The notes under the pieces: model-generated
What the model saw: the letters and a program-made list of their open reading frames with translations, nothing else
Told to the model about the DNA's origin: nothing
Database searches by the model: none
In this document: positions 5,501-14,617 of the stretch, in pieces
How positions within the stretch are numbered: the first letter of the stretch is position 1
How the letters are laid out: each line of letters begins with the position of its first letter
Made by a program: the position numbers and the translations under genes
IMG/VR virus record: IMGVR_UViG_3300046689_000435
Span: 1-38,453 of that record
DNA length: 38,453 nt
Source: a virus
Direction: 5' to 3' (one strand)

Positions 5501-7852
5501 CTAGTAGGCGAGTCGGGTGCTCGTCCCGAGCACGCTGTAAGTGGGGTCGTCCAGCACCCACACGGAATCGGTGTTGGCCGCGGAGGTGTGGAACGACAGC
5601 AGGTGCCGGTTCTGCGTGATCGTCTCCGCGCAGCCTTCGATCACGACCGCAGCGGACGGCGCGTCCACCTCGGGCGGCAAGTCCGTCACGCCGATCACCG
5701 TGCTGATGTCCGCCCCGAGGAGCGCCGCGTAGGTGGCGGCCGGCATCGTGTACGCCTCGACGACCAGCTGCCGGAGCTCCGCCGGTGGGTCGGCGTACCG
5801 GGAGACGATCCAGGTCTCGGCGTCGATGACCTCCGAGTCGGTCATCTTCAGCAGGGTCAGGTCCCCGCCGCTGGGCGGGTACGGCCCGTAGGTGGCGATG
5901 CTGTCGGCGTCGGATACGCGCTGCACCGCGCCGCCTGGGCGTGAGCCGGTGACCGTGTTGACGATCTTCTGGTCGTCGTCTGCCCAGGCGTCGTCGTCGG
6001 TCTGGGTGTCCGGCCATGAGAGCGACAGCATGGGGACGGGGTTGTAGCGGACGGTCCGGCTTTGGAACACGATGCTGGGGGCGCCGCGGGAGCAGAAGAC
6101 CTTGCCGGACTCGGTCCGCTCGACGTCGCGCATGTGGGTCATCACGTTGCTGCCGAGTTGGCCCTGCTGGGCGACGTCGGAGAAGTCGCCGAAGGAGTCC
6201 CAGGCGATGCCGGCGTAGGACACCAGGCGGCCCATGCGCTCGTCGGCCGGCTCGCCGTCGAACGCGGTGGTGCCCGCGGTGTAGTGGTCCATGAAGTGCG
6301 ACTGGTCGATGCCGGGGTTGACGTCGACCATGTAGATCGCCACGTGCGAGATGCTGCCGGCCCACAGGCGCGCGGAGTTGTAGCCGCCGACCGTCAGCCG
6401 CCGCAGGTCAAAACGCTGGTTCACGGCGGTGCCGAGGCTGTGCGCGATGCCGTCGACCATGGCGTACTGGCCGGAGCCGAGCACGCCCTGCCGGTCCTCC
6501 CACACCAGGTGGTGTACCAGGCCGTCGGCGAGGTTGCCGGTGGCGATCGTGGTCGTGGTGAGGTTGCCGCCGTCGCGGGTCTCTGCGACCAGCGCGCCGG
6601 ACGTGCCGTCCAGCAGGAACACGATCGAGTTGTCGAACGCGATCGGGTCGTTGCCCTGCCAGGCCAGGAGTACGCGGCCTTTGGTGGTTGTGGAGAACCA
6701 GCACTCGAACACGAACGACGGCGCGCCCGGGTCGGTGGCGTCCAGGGCGCGGCCCATGTCGGCGGTGAGCACCAGGCCGGCCGTGGCCGAGGCGGGCGCG
6801 AACACGGGCGTGGACAGGCCGTCGGTGCTGGGGCCGGTGCCCTGTCCGAACGTGAGCGTGCCGCCGCTGGACACCTGGGTGGCGGCCAGGGCCGGGCGCC
6901 CGTACCCGGAGACGTCGCCCCCCGACGTCGCCCCCTGGGCCTCGGACAGCGGGTAGTAGGCGATCGGTGCGGTCAGCAGCGTCTCCTCGATGAGCATCGG
7001 CTGCAGCGCCGGCTGCCGGGACAGCCAGGCGAACAGGTCATTGCAGGTGACGCCCACGGTGGACTGCAAGCCCTTCCAGCTGAAGGGCAGGCTGCTGGTC
7101 GCTCCGTAGAACCGGTCGGAGACCACGGCCGCGGTGGCGTCGAACGTCGTCGCCGCGGCTCCTTCCTCGACCTGTCCGTCGTCCAGCCACGCCTTGGTGC
7201 CGGCGCCGGGGCTGGTCGTGCCGGTCGTGAACTCGACCAGGTGACTGCCGGCCGTTGCCGTCCACGTCACCGTGATGCGCGTCCAGGCCGCGGTCACCGT
7301 AGACAGCGCGCCCAGTGTGCCGGCGACCTGCAGCCGCACCGCGGGACTGCCCGCCGGCACCCACACGTAGACGCTGGCGGTGTACTGCCGGCCGAGCGTC
7401 AGCCCGTACACGCCCTGCTGCGCGATCCCGCCGGTGCCGGTCGTCGACCACTGCACCAGCATCGACTGGGTGCCGGAGTGGGCGTGCGTGGCGTCGGTGC
7501 CGATCCCGTTGGGCGAGTTGGCGAAACGCTCGGACCACTCGCCGCTGTCCGCCTCGATCGCGGTCGTCTGCCACCAGTTCACGCCCAGCGGCACGGTTGT
7601 GCGCACCCGGATGGGCGTGCGCTTGCGCAGGAACGTGGCCGAGGCCGCGTGGGTGAAGATCCCGCCCGTGTTGTCCAGCGCCAGGGTGCAGGTGCCGGTC
7701 TGGGTCTGCGACCGCTCGTCCTCGGCCCCCCAGGTGATGCCGATGCCCGTGGACTGGATATCGACCCACCCGGTGATGTCCGTCCAGTCCTCGTCCGCCA
7801 GGAAGTCGTTGGCGGCGAAACCGATCCCGGCCTGCACGCACACGCGCGTCAT
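5501..7852 (-). CDS. Large tail-tip protein with carbohydrate-binding and LamG-like domains
   Basis: 783 residues, ATG at 7852. Residues about 1-110 look like a siphophage tail-tip N-domain (WTDITGWV, later TCTLALDNTGGIFTHAA). Residues about 105-245 resemble a CBM4/9-type sugar-binding module (HSGTQSMLVQWS, then YTASVYVWVPAG, then WTRITVTWTA). Residues about 285-500 resemble a LamG or concanavalin-like lectin (YYPLSEAQGATSGGD, FVFECWFSTTTKGR). The C-terminal third is typical tail-tip sequence. It probably sits at the end of the tail and touches host surface sugars. It follows the tape measure gene, the normal place for distal tail proteins. Confidence 0.8.
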   Translation of the reverse strand: MTRVCVQAGIGFAANDFLADEDWTDITGWVDIQSTGIGITWGAEDERSQTQTGTCTLALDNTGGIFTHAASATFLRKRTPIRVRTTVPLGVNWWQTTAIEADSGEWSERFANSPNGIGTDATHAHSGTQSMLVQWSTTGTGGIAQQGVYGLTLGRQYTASVYVWVPAGSPAVRLQVAGTLGALSTVTAAWTRITVTWTATAGSHLVEFTTGTTSPGAGTKAWLDDGQVEEGAAATTFDATAAVVSDRFYGATSSLPFSWKGLQSTVGVTCNDLFAWLSRQPALQPMLIEETLLTAPIAYYPLSEAQGATSGGDVSGYGRPALAATQVSSGGTLTFGQGTGPSTDGLSTPVFAPASATAGLVLTADMGRALDATDPGAPSFVFECWFSTTTKGRVLLAWQGNDPIAFDNSIVFLLDGTSGALVAETRDGGNLTTTTIATGNLADGLVHHLVWEDRQGVLGSGQYAMVDGIAHSLGTAVNQRFDLRRLTVGGYNSARLWAGSISHVAIYMVDVNPGIDQSHFMDHYTAGTTAFDGEPADERMGRLVSYAGIAWDSFGDFSDVAQQGQLGSNVMTHMRDVERTESGKVFCSRGAPSIVFQSRTVRYNPVPMLSLSWPDTQTDDDAWADDDQKIVNTVTGSRPGGAVQRVSDADSIATYGPYPPSGGDLTLLKMTDSEVIDAETWIVSRYADPPAELRQLVVEAYTMPAATYAALLGADISTVIGVTDLPPEVDAPSAAVVIEGCAETITQNRHLLSFHTSAANTDSVWVLDDPTYSVLGTSTRLAY

Positions 7853-7865
7853 CCCTCACCTCACC

Positions 7866-10800
7866 TCATCCGATGTTCAGCTCGATGTTGATGCCGGTCG
7901 TCCGCTTGAGCGCCAGCAGAGCGCCCTGGATCTCCTTGGCCATGACGATCCCCCCGACCCCCGGCACGGTGATGGAGATCGGCCCGCTGCTGCGGCCGGC
8001 CACCGCGGCGGCCGCACCGGGGCTGACGCCGAGTCCCGGCAGCGCGAGACGGTTGGGGACAGCCCGGGCGGCCGCGCCGACCACGCCGCCGACCGCGTCG
8101 ACCACGTGCCCGGTACGGGACGTCATGGCGCCGGTCCAGTCGTCCATCACCGCCAGACCCGAGTACCAGGTCCAGCCCTTCCCGGAGAACGGGCCGGTCT
8201 TGGCCGGGCTGTTGGGGAAGTGGTCCTTCACGGCGCCGAGGACGTCCTTTGCCGCGCCCGCCGCAGCCTTGGCCATGTGCTCCATGCCGTCGATGAAGCC
8301 CTGGATCAGCGCCTTGCCGGACCGGTAGAGCACGCCGGACAGGTCGCCCAGCGTGTTCTTCGCCCGGCTCGGCAGACCGCCGATCCAGCCCAGCGCGCCG
8401 TCCAGCCCGTTGCGCACCGCCCCGATCAGCTGGGTGCCGGCGTCGCGCGCCTTGCCCGCCAGGGAGGAGCCCAGGCTGGCGATAGCCGACGCCGCCCGGC
8501 CCGGCAGGCCCGTGAACCAGCGGACCGTGCCGTTCACGATGTCGGGGATGATCGAGTGCCCGAGCAGCGTGTCGTACAGCCACTGGAACGCCGCGGCCAC
8601 GTGCTGGGTCACCCACGTCACCGCGCTGATCATCGGCTCCAGGCCGTGGAGCAGACCGGACGCCGCCTTGGTGAGCAGGCCGAGCGCCGGCAGGACCACC
8701 TTGGTGATCGCGCCGGTGGCCAGCCGCAGGAACAGGATCTCCATCTGCACCAGGGGCGGCAGGAGCGGCAGGACCGCGGGCAGCAGCTCGGTGACCAGCT
8801 GGGTGGCCAGCTGGGTCAGGGACGGCAGCAGCGGGGTGAGCGCGATCAGGATCTGCGCCACGGACTCGGCCAGCTGCAGCAGGACCGGCACCAGCTGCGG
8901 GACGACGGGCAGCAGCTGCTCGAACATCGTCAGCCACTGTTCGGCATAGGTGTCGACCAGGTGCCCAATCAGCGTTGCCAGGCTGCCGACGATGGGCATC
9001 AGCCCGCCGGAGCCGAGCTGCTGCAGCACCTTGTCCAGGACCGGGGCGCCTTCGTGGAAAGCCTTGACCACGGTTCCCGTGATCTTCGCGAGCGGCGGCA
9101 GCAGATCCTTGCCGAGCTGCAGGAGCACCGGCGCCAGGGCGACGAACGCGTCGCCCACCAGGGCGATGACCGGCGTCAGGATCGGGCCGAGCTGGGCGAT
9201 CATCTGGCCGACGACCGGCAGCAGCGGCGAGACCGCGTCAGCAAGCTGAGCGACCGCCTGGGCGGTCACCAGCAGCACGGGACCGAGCGCGGTGATCACC
9301 GGTTGCAGCCCTGCGCCCAGACTGTCGACCAGGCGCAGCGCGGCCGGGGCCAGCGCCACCAGGACGGGAGCGACCAGCCGCAGCGCCTGAGCCAGGAGCG
9401 GCCCGGCGACCTTGCCGATCTCCGCCATGACCGTGAACAGGTCCTGCAGCGCGGTCTGTACGCCCTGCTCCGCTGTGACCTTGGCCAGCGTGCCGGTGAG
9501 GGTGTTCAGCCACCCGAAGGCGCCCGGGCCGATGCCCTGGGCTGCCCCCAGCACGTTGCCGACGATCTTGCCGACGTTGTCCAGGGTGTGCCCGAACTGG
9601 ACGAGCAGGTTCACCGCGGTGTCGACGTCCTGCTCGAGGGCGCCGCTCTTGAACGCCTTGTTGAGTTTGTCGAAGATCTTGCCTGCGGCCTTGTCGACGG
9701 CCGCGGTCAGCCGGTCGAAGCTGGGGGCCGCTGCGGCGCCGAGCTGGCCGATCGCGGTGACGACCTTCCCGGGCAAGTCGGTGAGGTTGCGCAGGCCGCG
9801 GTTGGCGCCGTCCAGGGCCCGGCCGAGGATCCCGGACGTGCCGAGCTTGTCCGCGGCGTTCGCGGCGCCGCGGCCTGCGGCGTTGAGGCTGTCCGCGGAC
9901 TCGTCCAGCGAGCGGCGGAAGATCGGCAGCAGGGTGCGGGCGGTGACAGCCAGTTGGCCAGCGAGGCCAGCGAACAGGTGCTGCTGGACGTCCAATTTCA
10001 GGCTGGTGAGCGCTGGCTTGAGCTTGATGATCTCCCCGACAAACGCGCGCGCGTTCGGGGAGAGTCCGGCCATGGCCCTGCTGAGCGCGTTGATTCCGCC
10101 AGCCGCGCCCCCGCCCCCGCCGCTGCCGCCCGCTGCGGCACCCGCCTGCTGCAACGCCTCGCGTGCCTTGTCGATCGCCTCGGCGCCCTGCTCCGCAGTA
10201 CGGCGGACGTTCTCCTGTGCGTCAGCGACGGCCTGCTGCCGGTCGCTCACGTCGCGGGCCGTCTGCGCGACCTTGTCCTGCGCATCGCGCACCGTCTGCG
10301 ATCCCGCCACGCCGGCCTTGTTGGCCTTGTCGGTATCCGTCTGCAGGTCCTGGACGCGCTCGCGCTGCTCCTTCAGCTGCTGCAGCGCCTTGTCGACGGC
10401 CAGCTGCGCCTTGTCCTGCTCCTCCTGGGAGGCGGCGCTGCCCTTTGCCCGGACCGCGGCCAGGTTCGCCTCGGCGTCCTGCACCGCCAGGACCGCGTCC
10501 CGCTCGGACAGCTTGGCGTCGTCCAGGCTGTCGTTCATGTCGCGCAGCTGGCGGGTGGCGTCCTGACGTGCCTGAACCAGGTCGTCCTGCGCCTGCCGCG
10601 CGGCCTTCTGCGCGTCGCCCAGGTCCCGCTCGGCGGAAGCTACCCCTCGGATGGCCTGCTGGTTGGACTGGGCGGTCTGCTCGATGACGTCGTGCAGGTT
10701 CCGCTGCGCGTCGGCGTAGGCGTTGGTGGCGGCCGCCGCGGCGTGACCGCCACCACCTCCCCCTCCGCCACCCCCGGTGGCAGGCGCGAACACCGCGGAG

Positions 10801-11687
10801 ATCGCAGCGCCGATCCCACTGGTGCCGATCTTCAGCGCGCCCAGAGCGCTCCCCAGCGCCAGGGCGCCGGTCGCCGCGATCGCGCCGGCGGGCGCGACGT
10901 TCTCCAGCCACGTGACCAGGCCGGCCACCAGCGGGATGCCCGCGCCGGCCACAGCGCCAACGGAGGCGACGGGCGCGACCGCCCCGCCCAGACTGCCGAG
11001 CATGGACCCGACACGGCCCACGACCGAGCCGAGAGCACCGAAGCGGCGGCTGGCACGGTCGGGGCCGTCGTCGTCACCCAGGCGATCCACGGCGTCGTGT
11101 ACGTGCTCGGCCTCGGTCAGAGCCCGCTCGGCGTCGATGTCGACGTCAATGGTGGCGCGCTGGGCGTCCAGGCGCGCCACCTCGTCCCGCACCTGACCCA
11201 GCGTCGCGAGAGCAGCAGCCGCCTGCGCCCGGACCTCGGGGTCCGCGTGCGTGCGGGACAGCTGGTCCAGGTCGGCGTGGATCTCGTCGACCTCGCGGAT
11301 CGCTTCGCCGGCGTCGATGCCGATGCCGATCTGCGGGGACTGCAGGCGGCGGATCCGGGCGGCCAGTTCCTGGACCTCGCGGTCGGCCGGGCGCGGGTCC
11401 GCGCCGACCTCGACGTCGGGGTGCAGCTCGGCGAGGACCTCGTCCATGCTGTCGCGGATCCGGGCGCCGATGGCCCGGCCGAGGCCCTCGGACTCCGGCA
11501 GCACCGTCCCGCGGGCGTCGCGGATCCGGTTGTCCAGGTCCCGGTTGAGGCCGGCCATCGCCAGGTCCGCGTCGGTCGCAGCAAGCTGCAGCCGCCCCAC
11601 CATCGCCAGGGCGCTGTCGCCGGCGTGGGAGAAGGTGCTCGACAGCCGATCGTCACCGATCAGGCTGAACCGCAGATCGTTGCTCAC
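7866..11687 (-). CDS. Tape measure protein
   Basis: 1273 residues, the longest gene. GTG at 11687 with AAGGAGGGG six bases upstream; the start overlaps the stop of the frameshifted tail chaperone. The N-terminal third is helical and heptad-rich. A run of glycines near residue 325 precedes a long Ala/Gln/Asp coiled coil (AERDLGDAQKAARQAQDDL). Residues about 700-1000 are hydrophobic Leu/Pro/Val repeats that would cross the host membrane. Near the C-terminus, FPNSPAKTGPFSGKGWTWYS is a motif common in actinophage tape measures. Its length sets tail length. No lytic domain is evident. Confidence 0.93.
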   Translation of the reverse strand: MSNDLRFSLIGDDRLSSTFSHAGDSALAMVGRLQLAATDADLAMAGLNRDLDNRIRDARGTVLPESEGLGRAIGARIRDSMDEVLAELHPDVEVGADPRPADREVQELAARIRRLQSPQIGIGIDAGEAIREVDEIHADLDQLSRTHADPEVRAQAAAALATLGQVRDEVARLDAQRATIDVDIDAERALTEAEHVHDAVDRLGDDDGPDRASRRFGALGSVVGRVGSMLGSLGGAVAPVASVGAVAGAGIPLVAGLVTWLENVAPAGAIAATGALALGSALGALKIGTSGIGAAISAVFAPATGGGGGGGGGGHAAAAATNAYADAQRNLHDVIEQTAQSNQQAIRGVASAERDLGDAQKAARQAQDDLVQARQDATRQLRDMNDSLDDAKLSERDAVLAVQDAEANLAAVRAKGSAASQEEQDKAQLAVDKALQQLKEQRERVQDLQTDTDKANKAGVAGSQTVRDAQDKVAQTARDVSDRQQAVADAQENVRRTAEQGAEAIDKAREALQQAGAAAGGSGGGGGAAGGINALSRAMAGLSPNARAFVGEIIKLKPALTSLKLDVQQHLFAGLAGQLAVTARTLLPIFRRSLDESADSLNAAGRGAANAADKLGTSGILGRALDGANRGLRNLTDLPGKVVTAIGQLGAAAAPSFDRLTAAVDKAAGKIFDKLNKAFKSGALEQDVDTAVNLLVQFGHTLDNVGKIVGNVLGAAQGIGPGAFGWLNTLTGTLAKVTAEQGVQTALQDLFTVMAEIGKVAGPLLAQALRLVAPVLVALAPAALRLVDSLGAGLQPVITALGPVLLVTAQAVAQLADAVSPLLPVVGQMIAQLGPILTPVIALVGDAFVALAPVLLQLGKDLLPPLAKITGTVVKAFHEGAPVLDKVLQQLGSGGLMPIVGSLATLIGHLVDTYAEQWLTMFEQLLPVVPQLVPVLLQLAESVAQILIALTPLLPSLTQLATQLVTELLPAVLPLLPPLVQMEILFLRLATGAITKVVLPALGLLTKAASGLLHGLEPMISAVTWVTQHVAAAFQWLYDTLLGHSIIPDIVNGTVRWFTGLPGRAASAIASLGSSLAGKARDAGTQLIGAVRNGLDGALGWIGGLPSRAKNTLGDLSGVLYRSGKALIQGFIDGMEHMAKAAAGAAKDVLGAVKDHFPNSPAKTGPFSGKGWTWYSGLAVMDDWTGAMTSRTGHVVDAVGGVVGAAARAVPNRLALPGLGVSPGAAAAVAGRSSGPISITVPGVGGIVMAKEIQGALLALKRTTGINIELNIG

Positions 11688-12315
11688 GACGGCCCCTCCT
11701 TCTGCTGCTGGTTGACGTGGCGCTGGCACCAGGCGATGGCCCGCTCAAGCCGGTCCGGGGACCAGGTGTCGACCTCGGACGGCGGGCAGTGCAGCAGGTG
11801 CGCGATCAGGAACTCGTGCTCCCGGCGTAGCTGTCGGAAGGTTCGGCGTCGTCCGCGTAGCCGGCCTCCGGTTCCTCCGGCTCGATCGCCAGGGGCGCCG
11901 GGATGGTCGCCGGTGCTTTTGGGCCGGCGTCGTGCTCGTCGATCGCGGCCTGCACGGCGTCCTTGTCCAGCGCGAGCATCACGAGTTCGCGGCGGACCTG
12001 CTCGCGCTGCGGCCCGGTCAGCGGGGACACGTCGACCTGGTCGAGGAGTTCGTCCACCTCGTCGGTGATGAAGCGTGCCTTCACCGAGCGCAGCGGCGGG
12101 TCGAAGTGCGAGAGGCGCAGGTCGGGCTGGCTTCGCTTGGTCCAGGCCCAGGCCACTGCGCGCAGCGCGGCCGGCGCCTGGTTGCGCAGTGCGAGGCGGA
12201 GTTCGCCCCAGCCCATGCCCGTGGCGCGGCAGACCGCGTCGGCCTCGGCGCAGGTGAGGCCCTCCGCGTCGTACTCGCGGGGGACGCCGTCCTCGGGGGT
12301 GTAGATCACGATCAT
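11684..12315 (-). CDS. Tail assembly chaperone G-T fusion made by -1 frameshift
   Basis: Shares its first 133 codons with the gene at 11806-12315, then shifts -1 at CCCAAAA and continues to a TGA at 11686-11684, giving 210 residues. The -1 frame is open throughout and holds a typical T segment (HEFLIAHLLHCPPSEVDTWS, then RAIAWCQRH). It ends where the tape measure starts (GTGA). In long-tailed phages the G:GT ratio made by such a shift controls tail tube assembly around the tape measure. The heptamer has the canonical X-XXY-YYZ layout in the correct frame. Confidence 0.85.
11806..12315 (-). CDS. Tail assembly chaperone G (zero-frame product)
   Basis: 169 residues, ATG at 12315 with AGGAG eight bases upstream. 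Mostly helical: AEADAVCRATGMGWGELRLA, VKARFITDEVDELLDQVDV, and an acidic, Ala/Pro-rich C-terminal tail. It lies between the tail tube gene region and the tape measure, the invariant place for chaperone G in siphophages. It assists tape measure folding and tube polymerisation and is not part of the virion. Confidence 0.85.
   Translation of the reverse strand: MIVIYTPEDGVPREYDAEGLTCAEADAVCRATGMGWGELRLALRNQAPAALRAVAWAWTKRSQPDLRLSHFDPPLRSVKARFITDEVDELLDQVDVSPLTGPQREQVRRELVMLALDKDAVQAAIDEHDAGPKAPATIPAPLAIEPEEPEAGYADDAEPSDSYAGSTSS
11917..11923 (-). promoter_or_regulatory. Slippery heptamer for -1 ribosomal frameshift
   Basis: CCCAAAA on the minus strand. In the zero frame it reads GGC-CCA-AAA, so the tRNAs on CCA and AAA can re-pair on CCC and AAA one base back. 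A run of four A residues is conspicuous in this GC-rich gene. The shifted frame has no stop for 77 codons. Confidence 0.85.
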
Positions 12316-12336
12316 GTGAGTGCTCCTGAAATGCGG

Positions 12337-12363
12337 AGAGCCGCCCCTAGGTGAGGCGGCTCT
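12337..12363 (-). terminator. Hairpin between connector and tail chaperone genes
   Basis: AGAGCCGCC (12337-12345) pairs perfectly with GGCGGCTCT (12355-12363), loop of nine bases. It spans the stop codon of the gene at 12347-12856 and precedes the chaperone ribosome site. It could reduce read-through or serve as an RNA-processing site. Confidence 0.45.
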
Positions 12364-12856
12364 TCACGTCGTCGATGATGCGGGCGACTTCCGCCTGCAT
12401 CCTTGGCTGGTGCTCGCGCACCGTCTTGTCCCACCAGGGGGCCGGGGTCACCCACTGGGTCACCCAGCGCCGGCGGTTGCCGAACACCGGGTGTCTCAGC
12501 CGGCCGTCGTTGAGGGCGTTGGGCAGGTTCCGCATGTCGGGAGGCAGCAGACTCCGGTCGACCCACACGCGGGCGCCCTGCGGAGCGGTGGTGCGGACGC
12601 TGATCCGGATCGCCGCGGCGATCGTCGCCCGCAGGGGCCTGCTCGTCGGGGATGGCCGGTCCCTGCCGCTACTGTTCTGCGGCCGGATCTGCAACCCCCG
12701 GACCGTGGACTGCAGATCCTGCTGCAGCGGTTCGGCCGCGCGCCGGATGCGCCGCTGCATGGAGGAACGGACGCCTTCCTGGCCTGCGGCCCGTAGCCGC
12801 CGCTGCAGGTCCAGGAGTTGACCGGTGCCCGTGATCTGCACACTGCGGATGGCCAC
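12347..12856 (-). CDS. Tail completion / minor capsid protein, HK97 gp10-like
   Basis: 169 residues from GTG at 12856, with GGGAGG seven bases upstream. It is rich in Arg and Gln. Residues 1-60 form a basic helix-rich region (RRLRAAGQEGVRSSMQRRIR), then a beta section (AAAIRISVRTTAPQGARVWV), and the end EHQPRMQAEVARIIDDVKSR is a helix. This helix-beta-helix order with a basic N-terminus is that of gp10-type neck proteins. The position next to the tail tube gene agrees. Confidence 0.6.
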   Translation of the reverse strand: MAIRSVQITGTGQLLDLQRRLRAAGQEGVRSSMQRRIRRAAEPLQQDLQSTVRGLQIRPQNSSGRDRPSPTSRPLRATIAAAIRISVRTTAPQGARVWVDRSLLPPDMRNLPNALNDGRLRHPVFGNRRRWVTQWVTPAPWWDKTVREHQPRMQAEVARIIDDVKSRLT

Positions 12857-12868
12857 GGCGGCGCCTCC

Positions 12869-13861
12869 CTACAGGGTCATGTCCGCCGACATGTACTCGA
12901 TCTTCGGCTGGTTGGTGCCGTCGTACAGGCCGGTGAACGTGTACGTCGGCTTGATCACCGCAGGGCCGTCGACGGTGGGCGGCGTCCCGTCGAGCTTGAT
13001 CACCGGGAGGGTGAGGCGGAACGTCTCGTTGTAGGTGCTGGCGATGATCGGGCCGAGGAACTCCCAGACCAGCGACGTGCCGCCGTCGGAGGTGTGCAGG
13101 TCGTCCAGGGTGGTGGCGACGTAGTCGCACTCCAGCGACCCGGTGATCTTCACCATGTCGTTGGAGATCGGCTCCTTCTTCCGCCCCGCCTGGCCGGCGT
13201 AGTAGCGATCCACGGCCTGCGGTCGCTCGATCTTCACCGAGACCTTGCGGACGCCGTCCAGCGCGGCCTCCGAGCCGAACGCGCCGGTCTTGACGGCCAT
13301 CTGCCCGAAGTGGAACGGCGACATGACCGGGTAGCTGGCGACGACCAGCGTCTGGGTCTCGTCGCAGTCCTTGGCGTCGATCTCCAGGGTGACGGTCAGC
13401 ATGCCGCCGACCTCGCACGCGAACTCCGCGCTGATGATCTTGCAGCCGGTGAAGGTCTTGTCCGTCACCGTGCCCGTCGTCAGGGGCACGCCCTTCTGGA
13501 TCACCAGGCTCTTGCCGGCGCTGTCGGCGAGGGTGTGGGTCTGCAGGTAGGCGGTGGACGTGGACTGCTGGACTGGCGTCACCGTGGTGCCCATCAGGGC
13601 CTGGAAGATCAGGCCCATCTGCTTGTTGGTGACCTCCATGTCGATGGTGCCGCCGGCGTCCGCGGTCGTCAGCACCCGGCGGCTGGCCAGGTTCAGCAGG
13701 CGCCCCGCGGCGATCCCCGCGGACTGCGCGGTCACCTTGCGGAAGACGATCGACTCCTTCGTGAACTCGATCGCCTTGCCCGGCGCCACGTAGGAGACCG
13801 GGGCATACGACGCCTCCGCGCCGATGACGAGTTGTGCGCCGAGACCGGATCCGATGGCCAT
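12869..13861 (-). CDS. Major tail (tube) protein
   Basis: 330 residues, ATG at 13861 overlapping the upstream stop. The sequence is beta-rich with conserved-looking blocks GLGAQLVIGAEASYAPVSYV, FTKESIVFRKV, GTIDMEVTNKQMG, and a long central immunoglobulin-like or beta-sandwich part (ISAEFACEVGGMLTVTLEID). Proteins of this size and start, placed just before the chaperones, are the tail tube subunits of Streptomyces siphophages. Many copies stack into the hollow tube. Confidence 0.85.
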   Translation of the reverse strand: MAIGSGLGAQLVIGAEASYAPVSYVAPGKAIEFTKESIVFRKVTAQSAGIAAGRLLNLASRRVLTTADAGGTIDMEVTNKQMGLIFQALMGTTVTPVQQSTSTAYLQTHTLADSAGKSLVIQKGVPLTTGTVTDKTFTGCKIISAEFACEVGGMLTVTLEIDAKDCDETQTLVVASYPVMSPFHFGQMAVKTGAFGSEAALDGVRKVSVKIERPQAVDRYYAGQAGRKKEPISNDMVKITGSLECDYVATTLDDLHTSDGGTSLVWEFLGPIIASTYNETFRLTLPVIKLDGTPPTVDGPAVIKPTYTFTGLYDGTNQPKIEYMSADMTL

Positions 13862-14079
13862 CAGTCGTCAGCTCCCTTCGTGGCGGCCGCCTTGGCCGCG
13901 GGCTTCTTGGCGGGCGCGGCGGTCTTGGGTTCCTCGACCGACTCCCACAGGGCGGGGTTGAGCAGGTACGCCTCGAACCGGTCGTCCGGCACGGCGACGA
14001 CGTCGTCGGGCTCGACCAGGCGGTCGCCGAGCTCGGGTACTAGGTGCGGCTCCTGGCCGACGAAACGGACCTTCGCCAT
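13861..14079 (-). CDS. Small head-tail region protein
   Basis: 72 residues, ATG at 14079 with GAAGGAGAT nine bases upstream; its stop overlaps the tail tube start (ATGA). The front half reads VRFVGQEPHLVPELGDRLVE then LLNPALWESVEEP, a beta-like domain. The final 25 residues are Ala/Lys-rich and probably disordered. Similar short genes stand before the tail tube gene in Streptomyces phages. Role unknown. Confidence 0.65.
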   Translation of the reverse strand: MAKVRFVGQEPHLVPELGDRLVEPDDVVAVPDDRFEAYLLNPALWESVEEPKTAAPAKKPAAKAAATKGADD

Positions 14080-14149
14080 CGGATCTGATCTCCTTCGGGC
14101 ATGGCTGACAGCCCGCGCACGGCAGGCTGCTGAGGGGCGAGGGGTGGGC

Positions 14150-14617
14150 CTACAGGCGAGCGCGGCAGGTGATGGTGAGCGTCAGTCCGGCCAGGGCTCC
14201 GCTGGTGGTCTGCGGCTGCGTCAGCGTCGAGCTGGTGAGGTGTGCCCACTGGACGGTGCCGCGCAGCGTCGGAGCTTCCGGCTCGTCGTCGGTGGCGCGC
14301 AGCAGGTCCTCGAGGACGGCCTGCAACGCGTACACGCGGGCCCGCCGGTCGGCCAGGTCGGTGTCTCCCGACCGGCTCTCCAGGTAGCAGGTCAGGTCGA
14401 AAGCCTCGTCGCGGCGCCGGGCGCCGGCGGACGCGAAGTCCTGCTGCGCCTGCGCCGCCAGCTCCAGGCCCGGTGCCCACCCGACGAACAGCCGGTCGGG
14501 ATCGGACAGATCGGTGACGACCGGCCCGTCCGTGATGGCCACGCCTTCCAGGGCGGGCGCGGCCCGGCACATGGCCAGGAGCGCGTTCATGGCCGCCGGG
14601 ACCGCGGAAGTGCTCAC
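14150..14617 (-). CDS. Tail terminator or head-tail joining protein
   Basis: 155 residues from GTG at 14617, overlapping the upstream stop (GTGA). Pattern: N-terminal helix, VAITDGPVVTDLSDPDRLFV, helix-rich middle with RRDEAFDLTCYLESRSGDTD, and a final beta strand AGLTLTITCRARL. Between the Gp6-type connector and tail genes this is the usual position of the tail terminator. The assignment rests on position and general shape. Confidence 0.6.
   Translation of the reverse strand: MSTSAVPAAMNALLAMCRAAPALEGVAITDGPVVTDLSDPDRLFVGWAPGLELAAQAQQDFASAGARRRDEAFDLTCYLESRSGDTDLADRRARVYALQAVLEDLLRATDDEPEAPTLRGTVQWAHLTSSTLTQPQTTSGALAGLTLTITCRARL

Noticed and set aside
6062-7891. A 609-codon plus-strand frame opposite the tail-tip gene
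   Set aside because: Arg/Gly/Val-rich antisense reading with no domain pattern; typical of GC-rich DNA.
7380-12068. A 1562-codon open frame on the plus strand opposite the tape measure
   Set aside because: It is the antisense shadow of the tape measure and tail genes: low complexity (Arg, Gln, Gly), no ribosome site, and the minus strand carries clear tail proteins.
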